Origin: Musa acuminata AAA Group
Taxonomy: Eukaryota > Streptophyta > Magnoliopsida > Zingiberales > Musaceae
Reading direction: 5' to 3'
Length of the DNA stretch: 64,000 bases
Assembly (NCBI RefSeq): GCF_036884655.1
Contig: NC_088340.1
Span: 5,353,501 to 5,417,500 of the forward strand
Below, in pieces: positions 36,686-49,200 of the stretch; within the stretch, counting starts at the first letter, position 1, and the number at the start of each line of letters is the position of its first letter. A program made the translations under genes and the position numbers. A model generated the notes under the pieces. That model searched no databases. It was not told where the DNA came from and saw only the letters and a program-made list of their open reading frames with translations.

Positions 36686-37906
36686 TCAGTCTGCAAGTTT
36701 ACTACCAGGCCATGCTAGAAAGCTATCTTGCGATCCAAATTCCTGCACAAGAGATGTTCGAAGTCAGAATATTGACATAGAAGAACACATGCGACTGAAA
36801 AGATCAAGATTCAAAAATCAAGTATGAAATTATGAAGCATACAAGTTGGCTCAGCCGGAAATCTGGAGGAGTATCAAGTTCAATGTTAGCATGGTCAGTG
36901 CTGTCTAAATTTTGACATTCTTCCAAGTCCATTTTCAAGGCTTCTGCACCCATGGCAGCATAATCAGATAAGCATAGATTGCTCTTTTTTACTTCTTCAC
37001 CAGCACAGGAAGATTGACTCTGAAGAAACTCCTCGCAAATAGCAATCCCCTCTGCTAGCTGCTGAGAGTCCAGCAGGTACTGCGATTCACCTTCCCACCA
37101 TTTTGTATCCTCTGTTGGATGCTCACCTTGATCATCAGGCTTATCACCCTCAAGATGCACATGATGCTCTTCATCTCCAGAATGATGAACATTTGACTAT
37201 TATACAAGAGTTTCCAGTCAGAGACAACCATATGGATAACATAGCAGAAGAAAATATATTGCAACAGAATTCAACCTTTTCTTTTAACTAAGGTGATAAT
37301 TTTTCAAAGATTATGTTGGAACAAAAAAGTAGATATACTAATTCAACAATGGGTACCTGACCAGATATCACTTCAAGTCTCTCAACATGGTCTTGCTTAT
37401 CACCGGAATTCTGTTCAGGAGAACCTGGTACAGCACCTGGAGCAGGGTCTAGCTCAGTAACAACATTGTGGTCTATCTCCATGGTGAGATTTTGTCCATT
37501 TTTATCACCTAGATCTTGTCCATTTTTTTCACCTGGCTTGGACTGCTGCTGATAGAATATTTTAGACACAACATATTCACCATCCTTCTCATCTTCCCCT
37601 GTGCCCAAATGGTATTGGTGCATTACCCAATTTGTTTTCTCAGGTTTTTCACCCTTTGTTGTGCTCATATACAAAACCATTATCTTCTTGCATCCAAGGT
37701 GTCTCCCATCCACAATTACTGGTTTTGTCTTGCCAGTCTTATGCCAGCGAACATCTACAAGATCATCAGTGTTTATCTTCCGCCTTTTCCTTGTTCCAAT
37801 ATTGTATGCCTTGAAAGTCCTATGAAAAAAGTGAGACACACTTCCATCCTGCTTGACACCTACCAGTCAGAAATTATGCACCGATTAGCAAACTTAAATA
37901 TAACAT

Positions 37907-37950
<44 letters not shown>

Positions 37951-40900
37951 GTACATAACCATCTTAATGTCAAATAGAAAAATGAGCTGCCTCCGAAATA
38001 TATAGGCAACCTGACATCATACCATGAAGCATTAGTTTAAGAGGCAGCGAACAAAGTCTAAAAAGATTCCTTACTCAATCTTTTAAAATTTCAATGATAA
38101 AATTCCAGAATGTTCTCATTCTTCTTCTTGCTTCACCACTTTCCATCACCATGACCACACCATCTCTACCAACACCACCATATCCCTTGCTCCTTATCCT
38201 CTGCCACTGCAACCTCCACCACCATATTGTCTCAACCATCAGCACCACACTACACCCCAGCATCACATCTTCTAACCTTTTTGTTCCATCACCACTATTG
38301 TCCCCTACCTCAACATGGCCAATCTGCCTATTCTAGCACATACTGATGGCTGTGATGATGATGAAGGAAAATGAACAAATGGACAAAGGATGAAAGAGTT
38401 TATTTTCCCCAAATCAAAGAGATTTGGGAATATCCTTTTTTTTTGTTGATGACCATGCCTGAAATGGATTATTTGCAATAAAATGCACTATAATCAGTTG
38501 GAAAAATCATGATAAGATGGTGAAAAAAGGAAAAGAAAATTTTAAATGTTACCTGGCAGCTTCTTAGGATGAGTGTAGCATATTCCATCTTCTTCCTCAA
38601 CAGTTAGAATGAATTCATTAATGAAAGGATGTGGTTTTGCATCACCTGTCCCAACTTTTGCCATCAAATGTGATATCAACTCTTGGTCGGATGGATCAAA
38701 TTTCACACCTTTGGGCAACCCTGGCCATTCCTGGACAACCTGAAGATAGGATAGATTATATTCACGAATTAAGAAAGGTCTTCTTCAGCTATTAAAAATT
38801 TAATAATACATCATATCAAATATGGCTTTTGGTTCTCTTTGTCAAAAGTAAACTTCCGATAATAATTCAACAGCTAGCAAATAGCTTTAGTTGACATCTA
38901 ATATAATCCACCAGAAATATAGAGTAGAATAACCTTGTTGATAAGAGTACCATAATTGCATTCCAACATAAAATACATTGACATCTAAAAAATCGAGCAT
39001 ACATCACTGTTATCTATGACATGGTTGCATCTAGGACAAGCTTTAGTTGGGTTGCTTATCCATTTGACTTTGCTCGGGTCCACTGTAGCAGAGGCATTTT
39101 TAATCTTTGTCGCGATTCTTTTACTGTCAATTAACCAAGATGGGCTGCATAAGAAAATTTCATTTTTTAGTCTCAAAGCAGAAAATATTAAATAAAATAA
39201 GTTAAGTAATTTATCCAACTATTACTTGCACCTATATTGTCTAAAAGACACAAAAGAGAACAATGAATAACAAACTCCAAGAAATAGAGAAACAAAGTTC
39301 ATACATTGAACCTTCAATTACCAGTCGCATATGATATTAAAGAAAAGGTAAAACCAATACAGCAAACAGAAAAGACAGCAAAACATATCATATCATGCAC
39401 CATGGAACATGTTCTGATAGATCTCCAAGTCGTATGAAGCTACTTGTGAAAATAATTATGGAAATAGATTAATTGTCTCAAAATTTCCTTTTATCTTCGT
39501 ATGGCTTAATATGATTATTTAACTCATTATTCTCAGTTCAAACTATTAAGTTAGATGTTCAAGATTTTCATAAAAGAAGTTAAGTTTCCAGTGATAAAGC
39601 AATATACAAAATGAAATTATCAAATTCTCATAATGTAGGGAAAGTGCTCCCCATAATTTGAGATTTTGCTTAAACAAGATTGTAAAAACAGCAAGAACTA
39701 CTACATAAGTAACATTATTCACACTCCAGAATGTGATGAAAATATGTTACAGACAAGTCAATTTTACGGATGATGATTTTGTTCATTTCTCGATGTTTCA
39801 TCCAAATATGTATGAGCTACCAATTTTTCAACTCAATGATTCCAAGATACTCAAAAACGAGATAGTTCTTATAATTCTTTTCCCTTGGACACAGGCTTCA
39901 CAAATGCAGCATAATGTCATGATACATATGCTTAATCCAAATCTTCACCAGTTTCCACTCCCAGCTACCGATTTCTAGCTCAAGGATACTAAACATAAGT
40001 ACATTAGGACCAACATGCAACATAGTCAGATATCAATAGGCCAAAAGGCATAAACTTTCCCGCAAAAGAATACCAATGTCGGTTGAATTATCACAAGTTG
40101 AAGAAGTAAGTGCAACCAAATATTATCTTGATGAGCCTTAAAAATGTGCATAATGCATATGCTACCAATTCTTTTACAAAGTGACCAATATGACCTTGAT
40201 TGATAATATTAAGGACCTACATCAAGCAGCTATTCTTACAGGGTCCACCTTGGACACAACTATCTTTAAACAATTGCCTTAAATATATAACAACTAATGA
40301 TTAGATTGGTTCTGTTATATCAGATAACACCATTCAACAATACAAATATGCAGTACTGTTCATCAATGGAAGGAATAGGAATGACATGATTGTCATGTTT
40401 TTGGAAAACTATTGTCAATAGAGCTAAGTGGCAGAAAGAAGTGAGACACAAACCAGATATAAATGGGACCATTTCTAATTTTGTCAGTTGTCGTTGCTTT
40501 AATTTTAGTTACATACTAGTTTATGAATCTAAAACAGACCCAACTAAAACTTAACTACTTCCTACTTTGTTCAAATCCACATGTTCCCTTCAGTCAGAGA
40601 TGAAAGTTCTTTTGTTTAATTTTCAGCCAACTTGCAAGCATCTACATGGAGAAACAAACAAGTCCTGATTAATAACATGATTGCATGATCATTCAACTTA
40701 TTGCCAACCAGTGAAGCAAACAACAAGCATAGGATTTAGCCAAATAAAGCTAAGTAAAAGCTAGATATTTTAAATCAGTCGCTACAATGGTGGTGCATCA
40801 TTCATTGTGGCATAACTCAAATGAATGTTGATACAATGGTAATAAACAAAATAAATGGATCTTCTCAGATTCTTTTAAAGCTTCATATATGGTGCTTAGG

Positions 40901-41679
40901 GAAACAAAAATCAGGAAATCACAATAAAGATATTCATGAGAACAAAACACAAAAGCATCTATCTTTTAAATAAGTAGATCTTCTCAGACTCAGCTAAACC
41001 TTAACTACTCCCTACTTTGTCTGCAAATCCACGTATTCCGTTCAACCAGAGATGAAAGTTTCTTTGTTTGTCAGACAACTTGTGAGCTTCTCCTTCATGG
41101 AGAAAGAAACAAGCCCCGATTAGTAGCATGATTGCATGATCATTCAACTCATGGTGAACCAGTGAGGCAAGCAACAAACGAACTAGGACAACAAGTTTAC
41201 ATGACCCATATTAGGATTTAATTAAATAAAGTCAGGTAAAAGCTAGATCTTCTAAATCAGTTGCTACGATGCATCATTCTTGTAGGCAACAACTGTCAGG
41301 AATTTTACCACAACGAGAAGAAACAAAATAAGTGGATCTTCTCAGACACCAACATGACATCAAAATGAACAGTATTCTTCTAGGGCTTCATACACGGTGC
41401 TCGGGAAAACAAAGACCAGGAAGTCTCAATAAAGAAGCTTAATGAATCTTCAGACACTATCAATGACATCCGGATCAAAAATGATTCTTCTCCGAGCTTA
41501 CTAGGAACAGAAACCAAGAAACCCCGGCAAAGATAGTCGTTCAAGAGAATAAACACCAAAAATTAACTTTTAAAGCTATTCGGACAAAAATATGAAAGGC
41601 AAATTGTTCGCAGCAGACGAACAACGAAAAAAGGCGCGTTATCGAGATGATCGCTTAGGCGGAGAGCAGACCTGCTCAT
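36686..41679 (-). CDS. SOG1: SOG1, NAC-domain master regulator of the DNA-damage response
   Basis: Six coding exons on the minus strand: 41679-41672, 39144-39003, 38739-38553, 37859-37357, 37196-36843 and 36742-36686. They join in frame to 416 aa. The N-terminal block ([48 protein letters not shown]) and the NAC core ([52 protein letters not shown]) match Arabidopsis SOG1 as I recall it. The C-terminal part has five SQ motifs (S318, S324, S340, S396, S402), the type of site phosphorylated by ATM/ATR kinases to activate SOG1 in the nucleus. The end reads [14 protein letters not shown] then [11 protein letters not shown]. Length is slightly below Arabidopsis (449 aa). The first exon contributes only eight coding bases. 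Confidence 0.93.
37909..37944. repeat. (AT)n microsatellite in a SOG1 intron
   Basis: About 18 AT repeats immediately upstream (minus-strand sense) of the NAC exon at 37859-37357. They lie about 50 bp from its acceptor, close enough that length changes could matter for the branch-point region. Confidence 0.9.
40535..41345. repeat. Diverged tandem duplication (~450 bp period) in SOG1 intron 1
   Basis: Copies at about 40535-40865 and 40987-41345 share a series of phrases: CTTAACTACT-CCTACTTTGT, CAGAGATGAAAGTT, CATGATTGCATGATCATTCA, AAAGCTAGAT and AAATCAGT-GCTAC. The sequence AATGGATCTTCTCAGA recurs at the junctions. Identity is clearly below that of the other duplications in the window, so it is older. 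Confidence 0.7.
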
Positions 41680-42638
41680 CCTCGAATGGGGCCGTGATTA
41701 AAGAGGGCCGCAGCTTTGATTGAGATTGCCTTGGAGAAGGGAACGGAAAGAGGAGGTAAGGAAAGGGACTCGGAGATCGGAGGAGACTCGTCGCAAGGTA
41801 CTTTAGGGTTGGGGATCGGTCGGTGTGTGATTAGCAACGGAGCGGAAATTATAGAAATTTGAAGCGACTGTGACTGGGGACTGCAGTTTGTCTTTGATAC
41901 GACGGCCAACGGCAAAAAAAAGGCGTGGACGTGTCTTTCAAAGCGCGTTCTTTAAGCCAACCCAGTGAAAGACCAGTTTAGGCCTGTTATATATCTTGCG
42001 CTTTTATTGGTTGGCCCAAGAGAGATCTAAATGCGTCTTTTTCTTTTTCTGTTTTGGTTCTTTTATTTAATCCTAAAATAGTGAATTAGGTCTACGAAAA
42101 AACACGTATATATATATATGCATTTTAAATAAATATATACTTTTCTAAGTTCCAAAAATAGCATATATATATATATATATATTAAATGTTTAAAATTTCT
42201 GGATATGTCATTCAATAGGTTAATTACTCTAATCGTGTAAAAAAATAAAAATATATTGAATATTTAGAACATCCTTTACACTTTGGTTGACTATTTGACT
42301 TTTCATTTCCTAAATTTAAGTTTAAAGTGCAAAACACAAAGACTATTAATTTAGGATAAATATGTATTTAAAATTTTTAAAAGTCAATGTCATTGATGGC
42401 AAATCGTGAAGATTAACCTCAATATATTTTATGTGAAAATTCCAGGATTAAATAAACTAAAATAATGTTTAGATGGGGTATAAAAATTGAATTACTAATT
42501 TTGAAGCTGTGTGCAATTTTATTAAAATGAATCTCACCCAACCCGGACGAACCGGTCCAATCGGTCCAGTCGGTCCAACCGGGCCACTACGAACCCTTTA
42601 TGACGTCAAAGTGGAGGGGCGCTCGTAGGCGTAGAGAG
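41680..42638. promoter_or_regulatory. Divergent promoter region between SOG1 and the complex I subunit gene
   Basis: Less than 1 kb separates the two start codons, which face away from each other. The SOG1 side (41680-41915) is a moderately GC-rich leader that stays open in one frame. The middle is AT-rich with short (TA)n runs at about 42107-42120 and 42164-42182. The right side has three GGTCCAA/GGTCCAG words spaced about 10 bp apart (42553-42580) and a palindromic TGACGTCA at 42601-42608, just before the right-hand start codon. Confidence 0.55.
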
Positions 42639-43046
42639 ATGAACACGGATATAGCGGCTGCGGTGAAGCCGGAGTACCCGGTGGTCGACCGGAACCCTCC
42701 CTTCACCAAGACCGTGGCCAACTTCAACACCCTCGACTACCTCCGCCTTCTCACCATAACTGGAGTCTCCGTCACCGTCGGCTACCTCTCCGGTACACCC
42801 TCCATTTCCTCCTTCTCCTCGTCTTTTTATTCTACATTCTCTTAATGTCTAGGATTATTCCTCCTCATCGGTGATTGTGACGATGTTGATCTGGTTGCAG
42901 GGATCAAACCCAACGTCCGAGGCCCGTCCACGGTGACTGGCGGCCTCATTGGCGTCTTGGGAGGCTTTATGTACGCTTACCAGAATTCTGCCGGCCGCCT
43001 CATGGGTTTCTTCCCCAACGATGACGAGGTGGCTCGCTACAAGTAG
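42639..43046 (+). CDS. Mitochondrial complex I 20.9-kDa-like subunit
   Basis: Two exons, 42639-42792 and 42901-43046, join across a GT-AG intron to 99 aa. The start chosen gives MNTDIAAAVKPEYPVVDRNP, which matches the plant family start. An in-frame ATG 39 bp upstream is possible but less likely. Signature stretches are FNTLDYLRLLTITGVSVTVG, GYLSGIKP, GPSTVTGGLIGVLGGFMYAY and SAGRLMGFFPNDDEVA. These match the plant NADH-ubiquinone oxidoreductase 20.9-kDa (NUXM-type) subunit as I recall Arabidopsis At4g16450. This is a small accessory protein of the membrane arm of respiratory complex I in the inner mitochondrial membrane. Two hydrophobic segments are visible (about 33-50 and 62-80). The tail after ARYK is a few residues shorter than in Arabidopsis (106 aa). 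Confidence 0.88.
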
Positions 43047-46000
43047 TCTGACTGTCACTGTCACCCCTTCTTTTTCGCTCTTCTTTTTGCAATAATTTCC
43101 TATAAGAAGTAGGTTTTATCATTGATGGTTACTTGTGCTTTTGTTTACAGACGCCTGTTGTTTTCTGTGGTATAAGTGCCTTAATGTTTAGCAATTATAG
43201 TTGTTGGTCATGTCCTGTGAATGTGATACTTTTGGATTCGTACTGGTGCAGAGAAGTTTGGAGTCGAATGAATAAACTTATTTTTTCTGATAAATGAAAA
43301 TGCATAAATTGTTGATCGATGTCAGGGATTTGGGCAGAATTTGCTTTTGGTTTGAGTTTGGTGCCTAGAGTCACTTGATCATCTTTTTTACTTGGTAGTT
43401 CTTTTATCTTGGGTGAGAACTCTGATAACTCTAGATTTGTTTCTTGTGTATAATTGCATATTATATGCATAATTGATGGGGTTTGGAATGTGGCTATTGC
43501 TTAAAGTTCTGTAATGTTTATATTATGTAGAGTTATTGCATCAATATATTTCCATTTTGGATACTTTTTTTTGAAGTGCTATGTTTTCTCTTTTGATGAT
43601 CTTTGTGATTGTTTTTGTTCTGATTCATCAGAAGTTCTTGATATGTTATTCTTAATTTCCTTTCATGTATCTGCATGTTTGTTATGTTCTTAACCAAGTG
43701 TATAAGTCTCTTGGCATCGACCGTTCAGATAAAATTGTTGATATAAATATTCATCAAAGTTGTAAACCCACCAGTAATTTGTGAATATTCTTAATTTCCT
43801 TTCATATATCTGCATGTTTGTTATGTTCTTAACCAAGCGTTTAAGTCTCTTTGCATCGAGCATTCAGATAAAATTGTTGATATAAATATTTAACTAAGTT
43901 GTTAACCTGCCAGTAATTTGTGAATTGCTGTGGAGTTTGTAATAAACTCTTCTTAGATTAAATTTCATGACTTTTATGTGTTGAAGACAATTTTGATTTC
44001 CTTCATGAACATATGTTCATATTAGTGGCTCTTTTCCTGTATTTTGTGATCCACAACAATTTCTGCTTCTTTTTTATGTTCCTGTATTTACTTCATTTTA
44101 TCATACGAATGAGCTGGGCCATTGCATTCGTTCGTCTAATATTTAAGTTCCAGAGTTTTCTTGTTGCTCAGGAGCAAGAAATGGACTAAATATTCAATTA
44201 TTTATAAACTGGTGGACTTGGTTGCGAGTCACCTTTGAAATTATACTTTTGTCAGGTTGTAAAATTGTTATCTGTTAACTTGATTCTTCCACAAACCTGT
44301 CATATTAAGTATTTTGTTATATCAACACCTGAGTTTAGTGTAATTTTCCATGGTACCATGGTCTGATGCTTGAATGGTAGCGAGGTTGATGTGTTAATGA
44401 TTAATATGATGTACTTATCTAGTCCAGAGCTCCATAGGCATTCTATTAGTCTTCTGAGATGTGAATCTTCATCACTGGGGTGATAGTTGCAGATATCCTT
44501 TCAAATTGATACTTGCTATGGGATTCCTCATTTGTGATTTGTTGCAAATATAGAACTATTTGTTTTCCTTTTTCCTATAAACACTAGTTGCTGATATATG
44601 CTTAACATGATCTTGGATAGAGATTGGTGTGCGCGCCCGTATGTGTGGTTCTTTTCTATATCAAAATGATAATGATAAAAAAATCATGATGAACATCGAA
44701 TGAAGTTAAAAAAACTGTATTAATGATTATGCTGCAGCATGGCTTCTTGGGTGACCTTAATGAACATTTTAATTGGTCAATTGAAATGCCTATTCACAAA
44801 TGTATTAGGGGATGATTGAGAGGTAAGGGCCAAGCAATTGTTGAGCTTTAACAAACTGGATGAGGTGTGGTAGTACCTATCATGATTTCCTGAATGCTTA
44901 GATGCAAGTGCCTACTCCTTTTCCTCAGTAAATTTGTGTTTGTATGCAAATGGAGCCAGATATACTTATGCAAAAGGTGTATATCCTTGGCATATTTGCA
45001 TTAGTATTTGAATCTGGCTATCTAAAATTTTTAGGACACACATGCAGATAAAGGTTGTTTTGAGTTTAAATTTGTCCTAATATCTTATTATATCTACAAG
45101 TACCAAGTTTACCTATATTAATGCAAGAAAAAACTGTTTGATTGATTTTTCTATGTATACTATATTCTTTCATCATGTTTCTTTTTCTTTTTGCATTTAC
45201 TTTGAAAATTGTCTACCTTGGAAATATGATTGACAGATCTACATTAGTTTCTAAATAACATTAACATTTATACATGCCTAAACTCTGATTCTGTTATATT
45301 TCTTTTATATATCTGGTTTAGATCTTTACAAAAATATGGTCACAGAATCATGCAGCTGATTGGTATTTTTGTTCTCTTGTATACATTAATTTAGAGTCGA
45401 TACTAATGTGGTTTCTCCAATATCTGAGCCATATTCATCCTAATTTCATCTCTACTCTTAGGATATTTTAATCGTCGTAATGGTGAATCTAGTTGTATGG
45501 TGTTTGAAAACTCATGATAAATTCTTTATTTTATTTTTTGTTTGTTTAGTATGTTATGCTTTTTTTTGTTTAGAAAAATACAGGTTTCTGGTTTTATGTT
45601 TTGTTTGAAATAATGGAAAATACTTCAATTAATCTTCTTGTCGGGATAAAGAGTTGAGAAGTCGCAAAGAGGATGCTTTAGAAATGTTTTTTTGGTTTCA
45701 AAATCAGAAATAAAAATAAATTTGTTGATCATATAAGGAAGCATCCTGTTCATGAACACAGACAATATCAATAAATATTGCAAACCATGTTCACTTATCT
45801 TTGCATTCGCCACACAAATAACTATTGAGCTTCTCTAAATAACTACACAAATAAATCAATTTTACTCTTTTAAGGCACAACCTTATTGTTGAAGATTTCG
45901 TACATGACGAGCCAGATAACATTACGTATAGCTAAATAAAATGTTAATTATGCTCAATCCAATAAATCTATCATTCTCAATAAGCCATACGTATCTTAGA

Positions 46001-46204
46001 CTGCATCTCCGCCTGTGGCGATATTACCACTGTGAGGTGCGTCCGGTTGGACTAACTCCTACAACTAACCTATCCGAGCGCCTCTTCCAACTTGGCCTCG
46101 ACATCTCCGCCTCGCTTCTTAAGCGTCCAACCGACCCAATCGGTTCCTCGGCCGCAACGACAGCAACAATAAGTAGAACCCCATCTTTGCCGTCGCCACC
46201 ACCA
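43047..46204. other. Intergenic, T-rich, no gene seen
   Basis: The sequence between the complex I subunit and the plastid E2 gene is T-rich and includes the former's 3' UTR. It contains the 139-bp duplication listed separately. No coding exon was recognised. The last ~260 bp stay open in the E2 reading frame but carry no conserved protein sequence. Confidence 0.5.
43648..43925. repeat. Tandem duplication, period 139 bp
   Basis: Copies start at ATTCTTAATTTCCTTTCAT (43648) and again at 43787. They share CTGCATGTTTGTTATGTTCT, TTCAGATAAAATTGTTGATA and CCAGTAATTTGTGAAT. There are about ten or so substitutions between them. It lies downstream of the complex I subunit gene. Confidence 0.85.
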
Positions 46205-49200
46205 ATGGCCGCGTCTCCGTCGACCACATCCGTCGCCGGCGCAGGCCCGCTACTGTCCTTCTCCTCCTCCCTTTCCTCCCCCTCCCGCCGCCTCCTCCTG
46301 CCCCTCGTCCGCCGCAGCAGCGGCGGCGCAGGGCGCCGTGCCGCACGGATCCCCGCCATCAGCGCCAAGATCCGGGAGATCTTCATGCCGGCGCTGAGCT
46401 CCACTATGACGGAGGGCAAGATCGTGTCCTGGGTGAAGTCCGAGGGCGACCGCCTGTCCAAGGGCGAGAGCGTGGTCGTTGTCGAGTCCGACAAGGCCGA
46501 CATGGACGTCGAGACCTTCTATGATGGCATTCTTGCCGCCATCGTCGTCCCTGCTGGAGAGTCGGCCCCCGTCGGCGCCCCCATCGGCCTCCTTGCCGAG
46601 ACCGAGGACGAGGTCCCCCTCGCCAAGGCCCAGGCCCAGTCTCAATCCCAGTCTCAACCCGCACCCGTGACCCAATCCCCTCCTTCTCCTCCCTCCGTTG
46701 CCGCCCCTTCTCCTCCACCTCCGCCTCCGGCTCCGGTAGCCACTCCGGTGGCTGTTTCGGAGGGGCCGAGGAAGATCGTGGCCACGCCTTTTGCCAAGAA
46801 GCTCGCGAAACAGCACAAGGTGGATATCGGGACCGTGGTCGGGACAGGGCCTTATGGAAGGATCACCCCTTCCGACATCGAGGCCGCGGTTGGAATCCAG
46901 CCAAAGGTGCCTGTAAGTTCTCCATCTCCTGCCGTGACTCCACTGCCTCAGTCTCCAGCTCCAAGTGCTGATAGAAGCGCCAAAGCTCCAGCGGCTGCTC
47001 TGCCTCCTATTCCTGGCTCCACTGTTGTTCCCTTCACCACGATGCAGGCTGCTGTGTCAAAGAACATGGTGGAGAGCCTCTCGGTGCCGACTTTCCGTGT
47101 CGGATATCCTGTGACGACTAATGCGCTTGATGCCCTCTATGAAAAGGTATACTTTTATCTGTCTTTATTTTTTTTTCAAAATTTTTTACTTTTTAATCTA
47201 AAAATTGTATTCGGCTACAAGATTCGTTCATTATCTTGTAGGATTGAGATTTTCATTATGATTTATGAGAAGAGGTTTGGTTACACATTTATAGATTACT
47301 TTGTTAAATTCCTTACCTGGAATTTTTATCAGGTCAAACCCAAGGGTGTCACCATGACCGTGCTATTGGCTAAGGCTGCAGCTATGGCACTTGCAAAGCA
47401 TCCGGTTGTGAATGCAAGCTGCAAGGATGGAAAGAGTTTTACTTACAATGAGAGCATCAACATTGCAGTTGCTGTGGCGATTGATGGCGGACTGATAACC
47501 CCTGTTCTCCAGGATGCAGATAAGGTTGTAAAAAGATATAGATCGATCACTGGTCAATATCTCTTTTTTTGTTTGTCTGTAATTAATCAGTAATTTTATC
47601 TGTACAGTTGGATATTTACTTGCTCTCTCAAAGATGGAAAGATCTGCTAAAGAAGTCTCGTGCTAAGCAGCTTCAACCCAATGAGTACAGCTCAGGTAAA
47701 TGTTTATCAAGTCTCTCTAGGGTTTGCTTAATGTGTTTTTGGTTTGGTTTTCTTCTAAGTGGATGGTCATTTTTGTCTAGGAACATTTACTGTCTCCAAT
47801 TTGGGTATGTTTGGGGTGGACAGATTTGATGCTATTCTTCCACCTGGTCAGGTATGTTATGTAGTCGTGATTTTCTGATTGGAATATCAGCTTTTTATAA
47901 TTGTAGTGACTCATTTAATTTGTTTGATTTGTGTTAAGGGGGCTATTATGGCAGTTGGAGCTTCAAAGCCCACTGTTGTTACCGATGCTGATGGTTTCTT
48001 CTCTGTTAAGAGTAAAATGCTGGTATGTTAACATTTTGCTGTCATAGGTATTCTTGCCTGAATGCCGTTAGCTTCTATGGTTTATGCTAATAGTTGCATT
48101 GTCTTTGTGTATTTTATAAATTAAGAACTTTTTAATCTGATTGGCACTCTGAAGATACACTAATGTTCGCCTTATATGTATCAGATAGTTTAACACAGGC
48201 CATATGCACTGGTTGGTCGAAAGAATTTTACAATTTGTGCCAAAGTTGGTAAAAAAAAAAAAAATCAATTTCACTTTTTTTTAGCTTCCATGTGAAATGG
48301 TTATTCCTCTGAGCACTACAATATGTGTTCCTCACTTGTGGTAAACAAATTTAAACATTTCCAGTTGTTATACCATTTTGAGAGAACTTACAACCAACAA
48401 GGCTTTGAAATATGGTTTCAGTTTCTATTTCCTGCTAGCTTATCCAACTTCTTATCTTTGGTTCATTAGAGTTCTAGTCAAGGAATTTAGGAAAACAAGA
48501 TATTGGAAAATTATGAGAAGAATTAAACAAAAAACAAAAAACCTATTGCACACAGTGATTTGTGTAGTCTTACTAATTCTAACCTAAAAGTTGAGTTCTG
48601 CATGGAAGTTTTCTTTTTATGTAAAATGTTGGGTACAAGCTTTATCAAATATCGAGGGAGACTTAAAAGGATTTTGTTAAATAACAATTTGAATGGTTTT
48701 TTATTTAACTGAGCATATTACTTTGTACATGCAGACCCAAAATAGCTAGCATAATATAAATTGCAGATAAGGGCTCAATTTTTCTCCTCCCATTTTGAAC
48801 TCAATTAAATTTCTTAAAGACAACTTTTATGTCGTCTTATTTGTGTCTCAGATAAATGACTAATAAAGCCCAAATTGTATATACAACAGAAGACCAATAT
48901 CCCAAAATAACTATGTGAAAAATGGATGATAATACTTTGAGAATCCCTTTAAGATAGAAATTCCAACAAGAGTTAACCGAACAACTACAGTTCGATTGAC
49001 TGATCTCAATCAAGAACGTATGTATTGTGGTGTATAGGATATACAGTTTTTTATAGATCAGTACTTGTCCTGCAGATACTATTGTGTAACTAGGACTTCC
49101 ATTAGTTTCACAGCCAGACCAAGACTATTGTGGATACAGATTGAACTCTGTCCCTCCGAAAGAACCTATGTTAATAGGTGGATATACGAGGGATAGGGGC

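Noticed and set aside
37516..37977. 153-codon plus-strand frame and smaller overlapping ones
   Set aside because: They are antisense shadows of the SOG1 NAC exon and run into an (AT)n repeat.
45941..46204. N-terminal extension of the plastid E2 frame
   Set aside because: The frame is open but the sequence is not conserved; the Met at 46205 gives a normal transit peptide.
46024..46816. Several long minus-strand Arg/Gly-rich frames
   Set aside because: They are shadows of the GC-rich first exon of the plastid E2 gene.
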